Shown here: positions 33,666 to 45,005 of the stretch, piece after piece | How positions within the stretch are numbered: position 1 is the first letter of the stretch | How the letters are laid out: each line of letters opens with the position of its first letter | DNA from: Diphasiastrum complanatum | Lineage: Eukaryota > Streptophyta > Lycopodiopsida > Lycopodiales > Lycopodiaceae | DNA length: 64,000 nt | Reading direction: 5' to 3' | Assembly: GCA_029204225.1 (NCBI GenBank) | Contig: CM055102.1 | Coordinates: 1,051,863 to 1,115,862, forward strand | The notes under the pieces: model-generated | Database searches by the model: none | Told to the model about the DNA's origin: nothing | The model's input: only the letters and a program-made list of their open reading frames with translations | Made by a program: the position numbers and the translations under genes

Positions 33666-34106
33666 TGCCACATTTAATGCATGAAAAGACTATGTGGCAC
33701 AATTGGACATAGTGAGGTGGCTTGGATAAGTCTAGATAGCTTGAGAGGTGGATCCACAACGCCAATTCAACTCAAAGTAGGAGAAGAGTCCATGGATGTA
33801 TATATATGTGATGTACTCTCATTGAGAAGATGATGAAATTTGTGTGTAATGCAAATTTGGAGACAAGCTCTTTGTGCCCTCTCTCCGCAAGTTTTGTACA
33901 TGTTATTTTCTCTCTCTAGCCGAGTAGAGGCATTTATGATGCTTTGTCTTATGTTTTGTTGACAGATCTTGCTTGTAACACAATAATATTGCTTGTCTGA
34001 TCAGCTTTCCTATTGACAACCAATGCTAGTCTGATCTTTATGGTGTTATTGTGCTTAGGAGATCAAAAATACATGTGTAGGGCGTCCCACACATGTCAAT
34101 TCAGCA
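33666..34106 (+). repeat. 5' LTR of copia X1 (about 441 bp; left edge tentative)
   Basis: Ends ATTCAGCA immediately before a primer site and probably begins TGCCACATTT where the C1 gag stops. It has a TATATATAT stretch near 33797. The 3' LTR was not found. Confidence 0.65.
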
Positions 34107-34119
34107 TGGTATCAAAGCC
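34107..34119 (+). promoter_or_regulatory. Primer binding site of copia X1, initiator tRNA-Met
   Basis: TGGTATCAAAGCC directly follows the LTR end CA. Confidence 0.85.
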
Positions 34120-34248
34120 TACCTAAGTTTTACAAGCAAATCTAATCAAAAAGTTTGCAGATCTGATCAGATTTCAAGCTAGGAATTGTCTAGATTCTAC
34201 CTTCTAACTAGTTTGTAGTTTTCTTGTGATTTTGAGCTACAAACCACA

Positions 34249-34865
34249 TTGAATGGGTCAGATCAGGTATTGTACGGAATTTCAGGTGCTGGCACGTGTG
34301 AAATTTGCCCATTTTCAGAGTGGTCTACCTCTAAAGTAATTGATAGTAGAGATGTAGTTTTTCATGAAGAAGAAAAGTCCAATCTTGGAGGGGCCGAGAT
34401 CAAGCAACCTCAAAATCTATCACCTATTGTTATTGAAGACAATCAACATATGGAGGAGTCAAGATTTGAAGATGGAAGTCCTCGGATTTTCACTCCTAGA
34501 GAAGATCCATGACGGAGAGATCCGAGCCCAAGAGGCTCACTTATGATGACAAAGGAAAACAAGTGGATCTTGAATCCACTTATGCTTATTTTGTTTCTCA
34601 TGAGGAGCCCAAAGATGTTCAAGAAGCCCTCAATACCAAGGAGTGGTATGAGGCCATGAAGATTGAATATGATGCCTTGATCACCAACCACACATGGGAG
34701 CTAGTGGATCCACCACCTTACATGCATATCATTGGATGCAAGTGGTGTTCAAGATCAAGTACAATCATGATGGCTCCATCAACAAGGCAAGATTATGTGC
34801 TAAAGGCTTTGCACAAATATATGGTCTTCACTATGAAGAAACCTTTGCTCCTCAAGCAGGCTTAA
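34249..34865 (+). pseudogene. Copia X1: leader joined to integrase tail and RT start
   Basis: The leader (to about 34320) is homologous to the leader of element Y on the other strand (38755-38850). It is joined directly to the integrase C-terminal linker KVIDSRDVVFHEEEKSNLGG, so gag, protease and integrase core are deleted. After a frameshift near 34508 come KRLTYDDKGKQVDLESTYAY, EALNTKEWYEAMKIEYDALI and HTWELVDPP (start of RT), with KIKYNHDGSINKARLCAKGF in another frame. 34320-34700 is almost identical to 41225-41555 in X2. RT is cut at about 34862. Confidence 0.85.
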
Positions 34866-34997
34866 TTTTATTCAATATTTCATGCAATTCCCATGATTTA
34901 TTTACGAAAGTTTGACCATCTTTTTCAATGCTTTTATCATGATAATGTATGTGGTTTTGGAAATATATAATATATATATAGCTCTAATGCTGTTTTT

Positions 34998-35646
34998 TGT
35001 TTAATTCACACGTGTGGATTGTCCACAACATGTACTTGTGATCTCCTAAGGTGTGTAGATGCACCAAGATTAAGATTAGATTGAGATTCAAGATCAATCT
35101 TAGATCCTATGGCAAAAACACACTACTACATGCATTCAATCACTTTCAACTCTCACTCACACGTATGGAAGGTATTCATCACTATGCTTAACTATGATTG
35201 TACCACACTTCGCCACCTCTTAATCCTATTGGACCATTGATCCATGCACCTCTAAATTCTATTGGACCATTTTCAAGCAAACCTCAAATTCTATTGGACC
35301 ACTCATGGTTCCACCTCTAAATCCTATTGGACCTCTTAAACTTCATCAAACAAAAGCATTACACTTGCCTACACTCTAATTGGCATGAGTTTGGCCTCCT
35401 ACTCTTTTTTGGCTCAATAGTGGCATTACAAGTGGAAATGGATAATTTGCCATCTATGCCAAATTTGACCCTATCAACATCCTACACCTAAATGCTTGAC
35501 TATGAAATTCTATGAGACCCCTATATCAAACATTTTGATCTACTTTACGATTCTCCACACATGGGAACATCCTCCACACATGTGAGATTCACTTACAAAC
35601 TTCTATCATAAAAAATACCAAGCTAGATTTTTGCCAATTTCTCACA
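34998..35646 (-). repeat. 3' LTR of minus-strand copia Y (649 bp)
   Basis: The right edge lies at CTCACA, so on the minus strand the LTR starts TGTGAGAAATTGG just after the purine tract GAGGAGGAG (35647-35655). The left edge TGTTTAATTCACACG aligns with TGATGAATTCACACG next to the primer site at 38993, and the first ~180 bp match the 5' LTR with about a dozen differences. It carries CACACGTGTG at 35007-35016. Confidence 0.85.
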
Positions 35647-35891
35647 CTCCTCCTCAAAAAATAGCAGCACCCTCACCATATCTATGATAAGATCTCTTTG
35701 GTAGAGATCTCTTGCCAATGCCTTTGAAGAGTGCTCCACCAATATGCCACTATGATCATGGGCTCCCTCCATGCTTGATGATGATCTTTGCTTTGAAACT
35801 TCCACTTGCATGATGGATGCACCATAAATAGAGAAATATGAGGCTTCCAAGCCTCATAAGGATCATAAAGATCAAGATCATAAGATGTGAA
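35647..35891 (-). pseudogene. Copia Y: polypurine tract and residual pol tail
   Basis: Between the stop of the long frame and the LTR, a short minus-strand frame ends VLLFFEEECEKLAKI, the same ending seen in C3 (ARFEEECEKLPTL), so it is the true C-terminus of a copia pol. The purine tract GAGGAGGAG that primes plus-strand DNA overlaps its codons. Confidence 0.7.
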
Positions 35892-38249
35892 TCAATGATG
35901 ATTATCAAGATTATGCTTTCTAGCTTGACTAGTCCACATACAATGAACTATATCCATGATGGATCTAATCTTGATATCACAGACTATCTTGATCTTTTCT
36001 AGGCTAGTTACTCTCTCAAGGATGTAAGTGTCCACTTTGGATGCTTCGCTTAATCTCAAGAGGAGTTTACAATTTGCCTCAAAACATGTGAAAACATGAC
36101 TTTCAAAAAAGTGAGTACCAAGCTCAATCTTGTTCTTACTAGAACCAAGAGCATACTTTTGACAATACAATATCTTGCTTTCAAAAAGTATTGGAAACAT
36201 ATCTAAGTCAATAATGAAAAGGAACATGTCCATACCATAAGCATCATACAGAACTAGTATAGCTTTTCTTGAACTTTGAGATCCAAAAAATTCAATGAAG
36301 CAAGATAGCATTTCAAGCAAAGGAAGAGAAGCATATATGAATGTGTTGTAGTAGATACAACATGAAAGATGCCCCTCTTTGCCATGTAAGGTGAGCCATA
36401 AAGACTCGGCCATGCATCTTGAAGATCTTCTTGAAATCATATGAAGAAGAAACTCCTCCTCACACCTTGGCCTTATCATAACTTGAATACCTTCAAAAAA
36501 GATAACTTGTGATGCTTCTTGAGAAACCTTGATCTCGGCCACTTCCAAGATTGAATCTTCATGCAACATAACATCTCTATTCACAATCACTTTTGAAATA
36601 GAGAGTGTAAAGACACTAAAGGCCTCCTTGATGGATGAGTATCCAATCATGATCCATGAGCTTAGATCATCCTTCCTCCTTGTTTCCAAGGGAATATGTG
36701 CAAAGCAAGCACTACCAAGCTCACTAAGGTGATCAACCTTAGGCTTCATCTTGAATAAAACTTCATATGGTGCTATTCCTTCAAGAGCTCCAATAATCCT
36801 CAAAGCTTTGATCTTCAATGAGAATTTCTTCTCAACATATGCTTTGAATAATAAGGAATAATCATACACCATAATACTTGAAGAGAGAAGATATGTGCAT
36901 CTTGTGTAATCATCCTCCTTTGAAATATTGGACATACAAGAAACATCAAGAGAGTTTGCACTCTCACTTGGATCCAATTTGTAGATGCCTTCAAATCTTG
37001 ATCCATATGCAAGGATCTCACCATCCTTCTTTATCACACAATTGTCAATATTGAAATTGACATCAAAGCCACTATCAAGAAGTTGGCCAACACTTAAGAT
37101 GTTCTTTGTAAGCTTTGGGACAAAAAGAACATTGTTGAGAAATAGATCTTTGGAAGATGCAAGCTTCAAGGGAATAATCTCTACTCCTTCAATATTACAC
37201 TCATGCTTACTTGCAATGTATATGGTCTTCTTGACTCCATCATAAGGCATAATAGATGAAAAAAAGTGCTTGGAGTCACACATATGTGAAGATGCTCCAC
37301 TATCAATATACCATGAGTCATCCTTGTTGAAGGAGGAAGAGGAGAAGCTTGATGCCATAAGAGAGCCTTCTCCATCACTTGCAATATAGTCTTCTTTCTC
37401 ATTGGTGATGTTGGCTTGATTGAGTTGATTCTTCTTTTTGAAGCAATTGGTGGCATAATGGCCTTTCTTGCCACAATAAAAGCACTTGATCTTCTTCTTC
37501 TTGAGATTTGAAGTAGACGCATGAGAGGTATCCTCCTCCTCCTCTCCATCTTGGTCTTTAGCTTTTTCATTAGAGAAGTGATGGTGTATCTTCTTACTCC
37601 TCTCTTTGTGCTTGGCAAATAGAACTTTGCCATCATCATGATTGAGTGATAGCTTGTCCATCCTCAAGAGTTTGTACTCTTGTCTTGATTCTTCAGAAAT
37701 AAGCACACTTTGAAGGGCCTCCAAACTTGGTAGCTCTTCCTTAATGGCATAGGATTGGACAAGGTTGCCATATTCATCTCTCAAGCCATTGAGAATGACT
37801 TGGACTAGCTCACTTTGATTGATTGAGTCACCAATACATGCAAGCTCCCTATGAATATCCTTGACTCTCAAAACATAACTACATGCACTCTCATCACTCT
37901 TTTGACTACTTTGGAAGATTTGATTTCTAAGAGTGAGGAGCCTAGAGGTGTTCTTAGTCTCATAGATGTACTTGAGACAATCCCAAGCTTCCTTGGATGT
38001 AGAACAATCACCAATCTCCCTCAATATCTCATTAGAGACATTCATCTTAATGTAGTGGAGAGCCATCCTAGCTCTCTTCTTGTATTTTTGTACTTCTTGA
38101 AGGACTTGAGGCTCCTCCTCAATCCCAAATACAATGTCCATCACATCTTAAACTATCAAGATGGACTCCATCCTCAACTTCCATATTGAATAATTAGAAG
38201 TAGACAATCTCTCACTTGGTTGCAACAAGTGTGACCTCATTGAAGTCAT
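35892..38249 (-). CDS. Copia Y Gag-protease with dead integrase and unassigned C-terminus
   Basis: The natural start is the ATG at 38249, giving a typical copia gag N-terminus (PSERLSTSNYSIWKLRMES); codon 34 is TAA, after which the frame stays open for 750 codons from 38144. In order: gag domain (KNTSRLLTLRNQIFQSSQKS), zinc knuckle CFYCGKKGHYATNC, protease WYIDSGASSHMC with an intact D-S-G, the NVLFVPKLTKNILSVGQL segment, then a shortened integrase: DDYTRCTYLL is joined to LKIKALRI and on to GIAPYEVLFKMKPKVDHL, so the second Asp and the Glu of the core are gone. After the HIPLETRRKDD linker about 200 residues follow with no RT motif I can recognise. Known: such elements could supply Gag but not integrate. 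Inferred: non-autonomous derivative. Confidence 0.7.
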
Positions 38250-38980
38250 GTAAAGTGGAGATAAATAAAAGTGATGAACAAAAAATGTTGCTTCTCTCTC
38301 ACTATAGGATTCAATAATGGTGTGCTACCATCTCCTATGCAAGATCTTGTGAGATGATTCTCACTAGCTATCTCAATCTCTCCAAAACTAGATCTACTTC
38401 ACATCAAATGATGGAGTATGGGCAAAGTTAGGATCAAACACTCTTAGCACGTGTGAAATACACTAATAAACCAAATTTGACTCAAATACAATTTGCATGA
38501 AACAAATTGGCTAAGATCTCAAAACAGTGCCTAGATCACATACAAATGAGATTGGTAAGCATACAACTGCGATTTTGGATCAACCAAGCAATCTCTTGAC
38601 CAAACCAAATGTGTCAACCCAGGTCTAGGTGCCCTACCTAACCCTCTTCAAAAGCTTATAACTTCTGATTGGCTCAACCAAATGGAATGAAACTGATTGC
38701 ATCAGAAACTACACAAAAATAGCTTCAAAACAAGCTATGTAGCAAGATAAATGGATCAAGCATGAGAGAGAACTTCCAAACTGAATTTGGAGGTTCCTCA
38801 CACGCGTCTGAGCACCTGATTCCATACAGTACCAGGTCAGACCCAATCAATGTCCTTTTGATCTCTTTTGATCCAAAATTGAACAAAATAGCTAGGAAAA
38901 TGGGCCTTGACAATTTCTAGCTCAAGATTGATGAAAAGTTTTCACTTAGATGGATCAAAATGCATGGTAAACTTAGGTAG
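38250..38980 (-). other. Leader of copia Y
   Basis: Non-coding stretch between primer site and gag. Parts match the leader of X1 in the opposite orientation, showing X and Y to be sister families. Confidence 0.75.
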
Positions 38981-38992
38981 GCTCTGATACCA
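38981..38992 (-). promoter_or_regulatory. Primer binding site of copia Y, initiator tRNA-Met
   Basis: Minus strand TGGTATCAGAGC, adjacent to the LTR end TTCATCA. Confidence 0.9.
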
Positions 38993-39175
38993 TGATGAAT
39001 TCACACGTATGGATTGTCCACAACATGTACTTGTGATCTCATAAGGTGTGTAGATGCACCAAGATTAAGATTAGATTGAGATTCAAGATCTATCTTTGAT
39101 TCTATGGCAAAAACACACTACTACATGCATTCAATCACTTCCAACTCTCACTCACACATATGGGAAGTATTCAAA
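38993..39175 (-). repeat. 5' LTR of copia Y, truncated
   Basis: 183 bp matching the left part of 34998-35646. The match stops at about 39175, so roughly 470 bp of the LTR, including its promoter end, is missing. Confidence 0.85.
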
Positions 39176-40240
39176 AAATAATCTAAGTAAAAACAAGCTG
39201 CTCTCCTTGGGTAGAGAAAATAGGAACGAATCTCCTCCAGAACATGAGAGTGCTCTCCTTCTTGCCTCGCCTACACAGTATATAGGAATACACAATATAT
39301 AGGAATGAAAACAATTTCTCAAAGGTTGTGAACGAATGCCTCTCTTCACCCCAGAAAACAAAGCAACTCCCTTCTTCTCTGCAGAATCTATCACTAAATG
39401 CTTCTCCCTTTCCAATCCTCGTGAGAGAGAGGAGGCAGTTACCAACCTCTCACTTTCAAACACCATCCTCTCGTTGTTTTCCATTTCGTTGTTTTTCAGT
39501 GAATCCCTTCCTTTCATGGAATTCAAATTTACTCCTTTTCATAAAAATTTTGAGGTTTAATTGACAAGTGTCAATTGATAGGTTGATGACTTCGAATCAT
39601 CCTGTACTCCATGGTGTAACCGTCTCCAACGACTAGGAGAAGGGCAATTTTTTCAAAACTGACTTTCAATAAAGCTTATAGCACCATTCACATCATTTCT
39701 TTGTTTCATTTTGAAAGCCATCACATGAATATGTGTTTGGCCTCTCAGCATAATTTTGAAATTGATCATCCTAGTATATTTCGGTCATTCCCATTGTTTT
39801 GACCTCGTCAATTCTTTTCTTCCAAGGCACCTTAATGTCTTATAAGCATTTTCACTTGCAAAATTTTATTTTGACTGGTATATTCTGCAGTGTCCTCAAT
39901 CGATAAGGATTCATCGATTTTTATCCAGAACTCTTTCAATTGTGAAGCAATGTTACTAATTTCTTGATTTTAGCTAGAACTCCAAATTGTCTTTGATAAT
40001 CTTTGATGGATCATGGTTAGTTACTGTTTGAACGATTCTGAACTTGCCAGCGTATTTTATTTTGTGGAATCTTTTTGGACCTTATGATAAGATCATGGTC
40101 CTAATTTTTCAAGGACATCTTTAATCTTCAAAAGGGTATTATTTGTCACGATCATTGATTTAATTGTCATATTTTCGCTGGTTCATTGTTTTCATCTTGA
40201 GCTGAACTTTGATTGTCGTTGTTTGCAGGACCCTTAGCCT
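39176..40240. other. Non-coding stretch between Y and X2
   Basis: No gene recognised. Small open frames at 39152-39564 have no family features. It joins X2 inside the zinc knuckle at 40241. Confidence 0.4.
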
Positions 40241-41562
40241 TTGGACAAGAAGGGGCATTATGCCACCAATTGCTTCAAGAAGAAGAGTCAATTCAAGCAA
40301 GCCAACATTTCTAATGAAGAGAAGGAAGATGCTCATGCAAGTGATGGAGAGGAATCTCTTATGGTCTCTAGTTTTCTTTCATCACCTTTCAAGAAGGATG
40401 GTTCGTGGTATATCGACAGTGGAGCTTCCTCACATATGTGTAGCTCCAAGTATTCTTTTTCATACATGTCACCTTATGAAGGAGCCAAGAAGTCTATCTA
40501 CACAGCAAATGATCATGAGTGTGCTATTGAAGGCATAGGGACCATTCCCTTAAAGCTTTCTTCATCAAAAGTTCTTTCTCTGTCTAATGTACTTTTTGTT
40601 CCCAAGCTAACAAAAAATCTTATTAGTGTTGGGCAATTGTTTGATAGTGGACTAGATGTGAATTTCAATGTTGATACATGTACAATCAAGAAGCATGATA
40701 AGATCCTTGCATTTGGGTCTAGATATGGTGGAATCTACAAGCTTGATCCCAAAGAGTATGCTAACTCTTGTGATAGTGCTTTTGCTACTCATATGTCTTT
40801 GGAGGAACTACGACATAGAAGGTTGGGACATCCTAACTATAATTCTATGGTGTCCATGGTCAAGAGAGCCAAAGCTATTGGCTTGCCTATTCTTATCTCC
40901 AAGAATTTCAAGCCATGTGAGGCTTGTGCCATATGTAAGTCTCATAAGAAGCCTTTTTCAAAGTCATCTATCAAGACTACACATCCATTGGAGCTCATAC
41001 ACTCGTTGCAATAGACTCCCTCATGTTGCACTTGGAGGAAGGTCACCATATGAAGCACTCTATTTGAAGAAACCTAAGGTTAAACACCTTAGAGTATTTG
41101 AATGCATATGCTTTGTCCATATTCCCTTGGAAACGAGAAATAAGGATGATCCTTGTGCAAGCAAAGGAGTAATGGTTGGATATTCATGCAACAAGAAAGC
41201 CTATCAAATCTACATGCTCTCTACCTCTAATTGATAGTAGAGATGTAGTTTTTCATGAAGAAGAAAAGTCCAATCTTGGAGGGGCCGAGATCAAGCAACC
41301 TCAAAATCTATCACCTATTGTTATTGAAGACAATCAACATATGGAGGAGTCAAGATTTGAAGATGGAAGTCCTCAGATTTTCACTCCTAGAAGATCCGTG
41401 ACGGAGAGATCCGAGCCCAAGAGGCTCACTTATGATGACAAAGGAAAACAAGTGGATCTTGATTCCACTTATGCTTATTTTGTTTCTCATGAGGAGCCCA
41501 AAGATGTTCAAGAAGCCCTCAATACCAAAAAGTGGTATGAGGCCATGAAGATTGATTCATGA
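40241..41562 (+). pseudogene. Copia X2: zinc knuckle to RT start, integrase core deleted
   Basis: Begins in the middle of a zinc knuckle (DKKGHYATNCFKKK; the C-x2-C half is lost), then protease WYIDSGASSHMCSS with D-S-G, VLFVPKLTKNLISVGQLFD, the GAG-pre-integrase LRHRRLGHPNYNSMVSMV and CEACAICKSHKKPF. At about 41010 it jumps from LELIHS to a fragment beginning LPHVALGGRSPYEALYLKKP, so the catalytic core is gone. Then VKHLRVFECICFVHIPLE, the linker DSRDVVFHEEEKSNLGG, KRLTYDDKGKQVDLDSTYAY and ALNTKKWYEAMKID before a stop. The last 330 bp nearly equals X1. Confidence 0.9.
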
Positions 41563-41729
41563 TGTCGTTTAGGAGATACCGACAATGGCAACTTCAATTG
41601 GAGATATAACTATTAAATCTCTCAAGGTATATTCAATTTATCTCTAATATGCATGTATTTTTTCTTTAATTTAAATGTATTGTCATAGCATAAAGAAAAT
41701 TTCTATCATAATATTACTAATTTTCGTTC

Positions 41730-42150
41730 TATATATGCCACAATGTGTACAACAAAATGACGCTTTTAGGTGTGCATGGTTCGTCTTGTACAATACAAAG
41801 CTATTTTTTGAATGGTATCATTTACAAACGGATGTAGATATTGAAAAGGTAATATTCTATTCATTTGTAGTTCATTTCATTCTGATTCATATTTTATTAC
41901 TATCATTGTTTGTAATTTTTTGATTCTCGTGTTTTGTGATGATAGTTCACTCTTGAGCCATATACTCATGATGATGTATATCGATTTCGACAAGAGTTGA
42001 TTAGAACCTTTGCTTAGTACGGTGTAAGCGTTGCATCTGCAATCGAGGGCCCTCAAAAGGAAGCTGCTCCTACCTTAAGAGCCTTTCAAGTTGTTCAGGA
42101 TGCAGATCTTATTTTATATGATAAAAAAGAAATAAAAGTCCTTCCTAATA
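41730..42150 (+). pseudogene. Unrecognised spliced gene fragment (plus member of convergent pair 2)
   Basis: A frame reading DAFRCAWFVLYNTKLFFEWY and HLQTDVDIEK meets GTAATA at 41849; a 97-bp intron ends in TGATAG at 41945; the frame goes on FTLEPYTHDDVYRFRQELIR, then after one TAG, YGVSVASAIEGPQKEA and LRAFQVVQDADLILYDKKE before TAG near 42153. Composition and splice signals look coding, but I cannot assign a family. It sits between X2 and C2. Confidence 0.4.
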
Positions 42151-42493
42151 CATAGGAGGCAATTTTGTAGCAGATATTTCTCTTGTCTTGAAAGGCATTG
42201 AGGCCCTTCCCGAAACAAAGGAGGGCGAGATTATAGAAGGAGCTGTTGCTTTATCAGTTCCTAATACTGATATAGAAAATATAGAAAAATTGATTGAATA
42301 GAGATCTATTTGTAAATAGAGAGACATAAAAAAAAAAGATACAATCGTTTTACTTGTAAACAACCCGTTTATGGGCTTTTTATTGATATCACAATAGATT
42401 TTTACAATCAGCTTGTGTCCATAGTCTAATGATGGAATGCAATTTTTCTATAATGATAAAAAGACGTTGGCATGTGTTTGTTGATAGTGAATC

Positions 42494-43170
42494 TCAGTGT
42501 TCTTCCATAAGTTGGATTGTTTTGCCAATATCTCTGCATTTGATGTCGACTTCATGTCTTTTACATACCTGCATAAAACTAATACAAAGTTAGTTAGAAT
42601 TAGTATAGAGTTTGTACTAGAATTTTTGATTGAAACTATTCATAAAAGATCAAGTGTTTACAGTTACTTACGCGTTTACCATTGAAAATAAATCTGAAGT
42701 CTGAAAGTACATCATCTTGTAGGAGCAATAGTTCCCACCGGATGTAGTTTAGACTCCAATCTTCTTCCACCTCAACACATGTCAAAACGGCATCATTGTA
42801 TATAATTTCAATATTTTTTCGTTTTGAATGTCCACTGGCTTCCAAGTCTTGATCGAGTGGCACTCATTTACCTTTATTTTTTTCCATATTTGATAATGGA
42901 AGCATAAGCTCAACATTTGTTTTTCAATTTGATAACGGAAGCACATGAAAGACATTTTAATTCTGCATTCTATTTCTCCATCTGATCTTTTTTCACAATC
43001 TTCATCCATAAGTTCAGATAATAAACTATATGATAATTTTTTTCATACAAACATCGTTGGGGTTTTGTGTACATTGACACTTGAAAAGAAATCCACAAAT
43101 ATATTCAAGGAAATAAACCAACTCAAACTGACTGTTTTTGATCCCGTGCTCATTTTAATGAATTTTTTAC
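42494..43170 (-). pseudogene. Unrecognised spliced gene fragment (minus member of convergent pair 2)
   Basis: On the minus strand, exon 1 (about 43170-42672) reads NIFVDFFSSVNVHKTPTMFV, a TGA, LSELMDEDCEKRSDGEIECR, and after a frameshift NDAVLTCVEVEEDWSLNYIR and FRFIFNGKR, ending at a donor GTAAGT (42671). A 103-bp intron ends TTATGCAG at 42569, and exon 2 (42568-42494) reads VCKRHEVDIKCRDIGKTIQL and stops at TGA. Function unknown. The FRFIFNGKR stretch recalls the beta-grasp of ubiquitin-like folds, but that is too weak to call. Confidence 0.4.
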
Positions 43171-43204
43171 ATCATTATATGTCTTGCAACGAAATGATTC
43201 TAAA

Positions 43205-44320
43205 ATTGTAGCATCTGGTGCTTCTTCAGTCTTTGGACAATCTCCACTTGTGAGGACTATTCCTGCAAGCATTGGAGTGTTTGATCCTTTGCAATTCATC
43301 ATCTTGAAATCTTCTAAGAATTTTAGGGTATATCTGGACTGATGAAGGAACAATTTACCTCCCTCATAGTCCTTGTCAATCTGTAAGTCAAGATAACATC
43401 TGGCTTCTCCCAGGTCTGCAATATCGAAATGTTTCAAGATATCATACTTCATCGCAACAATAAGCTCCTCACTCTTACATAGTATCAAAGTGTCATCCAC
43501 ATATACAACTACAATGATGATTTTCCCATTTGTAATTCTTACTCAACTATTAGTGGCTTGAATCCTAAGGATTTCAGGGCTTGATCTTTATTCTTAAACA
43601 ATTGTCGCACTGATTTCTTCAGACCGTAGATACTCCTATGCATTTTTCATGCATAAATAGGAACTGAATTCGAAATGTAGCCTAGAGGTTGATCCATGTA
43701 GACTTTTTCATCTAGCTCACTCACCATGCAAGAACGTTGTCTTCTCATCTATGATGTGAATCTTGAGGTCATAAGCAGCTGCATATGCAAACAGTAGATG
43801 TAAGAACGAATGTTTCATGATAGAAGAGAAGATCTCAACATAGTCGATACCGTATCTCTGAGAAAATCACTTCGCTAAAGTCTGGCTTTATACTTTGAGA
43901 TATCTCCATCCGGTCCATACTTCAGCTTGTATACCCACTTGCATTTTACAATCTTTCGCTTATCTGGTAATGGATGCAACGTCCATACCTAATTCTTCCT
44001 CATGGATTCCATCTCCTCATTCATATTTTGGATCCATTTGCCCTTCTCTGGACATTCAATTGCTTCCTTGAATGTCTGTGGTTCTCCACTGAATCCACAA
44101 AACTCTTCTGGCATAGAAGCTGCGCTGCCTGGCACAAATCTTGCTGGCGCTCTTTGTTCTCTTGTCGATCTTCTAAGAGATCTTTCTGGTACTGCAATGC
44201 TTTTGCCTTTATCTGATCTGCTAGGTCCGGAACCATTTTGGTTTACAAGTATTGTAGCAGTAGGCTGGCTTGCAAATCTTTCTTCGTCTGATTCATCACT
44301 CGAATGAGGTGTGACTCAAA
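43205..44320 (-). pseudogene. Copia C2: reverse transcriptase, broken
   Basis: The C-terminal half is clear: DDTLILCKSEELIVAMKYDI, KHFDIADLGEARCYLDLQID, LHQSRYTLKFLEDFKMMNC and SNTPMLAG. Upstream (43560-44000) the minus strand has IDYVEIFSSIMKHSFLHLLF and AYDLKIHIIDEKTTFLHGE, the start of the palm, with stops. The element is cut at about 43205 by the spliced pair 2, so RNase H and the 3' LTR are missing. Confidence 0.85.
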
Positions 44321-44378
44321 TATCTTTGTCTGAGTGTTTGTCCTCTACTCTCTCTATCACAGTTGGTAGGTCATAGTA

Positions 44379-44764
44379 CTATCTTCCAAGGACTTCATAA
44401 CTGACAAGATCATCGTTGGCCATTGTTATGCTCTCATCAAATTTGACGTCTCTGACTATCTTCACTATGTTTGTCTCTGACATATAGACTCTGTAGTATA
44501 ACGAATGATTGTCACATCCTACAAGATATCCTTGTTCTGCTTTTTCATCAAGCTTCTTTCGAAGCTTATTAGAAATATGTGCATATGATGCATAGCCAAA
44601 GATTCGAATATGAGTCAGATTGGTGATGTATGTGGCTGATGGTGTGTGTGTGTGTGTGTGTGTGTGATTTGTGCTTGTGTATGAGTGTGCATGCGCATGT
44701 GCATGTGCATGCATATGTGTGTATGAGTGTGCATGTGCATGCATTGCTTTCTCAAACACTCAAT
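44379..44764 (-). pseudogene. Copia C2: integrase C-terminal part
   Basis: LTHIRIFGYASYAHISNKLR, KKLDEKAEQGYLVGCDNHSL and MSETNIVKIVRDVKFDESI match the region after the integrase core in copia. Its upstream end is invaded by a TG/CA microsatellite. Minus strand; not functional. Confidence 0.85.
44641..44745. repeat. GT/TGCA microsatellite inside C2 integrase
   Basis: (GT)12 at about 44642-44665 followed by GCATGTGCATGTGCATGCAT words to about 44745. Confidence 0.9.
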
Positions 44765-45005
44765 ATTTTTACAATTCGTTGGACTGCTTTCAGGGTTTTC
44801 GGATTGAATGCATGTTTCTCTATGCAAACTGAACTGCTTGGATCTCGGTTTATTGATGCGGATTCATCTCGACATGCAGCATTGGATGAAACAGACGACA
44901 TGCAAGACAGAGCCCGTTCGGTGATATTGGACCACTTCTCAAAAATGCCAAGAAATAGTCCATTTACTTTGCCAAGAAGTAGTCCATTTACTTTGCCCTA
45001 GTGGC
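44765..45005. other. Unassigned insert inside C2 integrase
   Basis: About 240 bp with no similarity to copia separate the two integrase parts. No gene seen. Confidence 0.4.

Noticed and set aside
35892-36500. Reverse transcriptase in the C-terminal part of the copia Y frame
   Set aside because: MFLFIIDLDMF loosely recalls the YVDD region, but no palm motif before or after it fits.
42494-42700. Ubiquitin-like domain in the minus member of pair 2
   Set aside because: Only FRFIFNGKR suggests it; no Gly-Gly end and no alignment over the fold.
44379-44827. His-rich frame (HAHAHSY repeats) resembling a metal-binding protein
   Set aside because: It is the GT/TGCA microsatellite read in frame with copia integrase.
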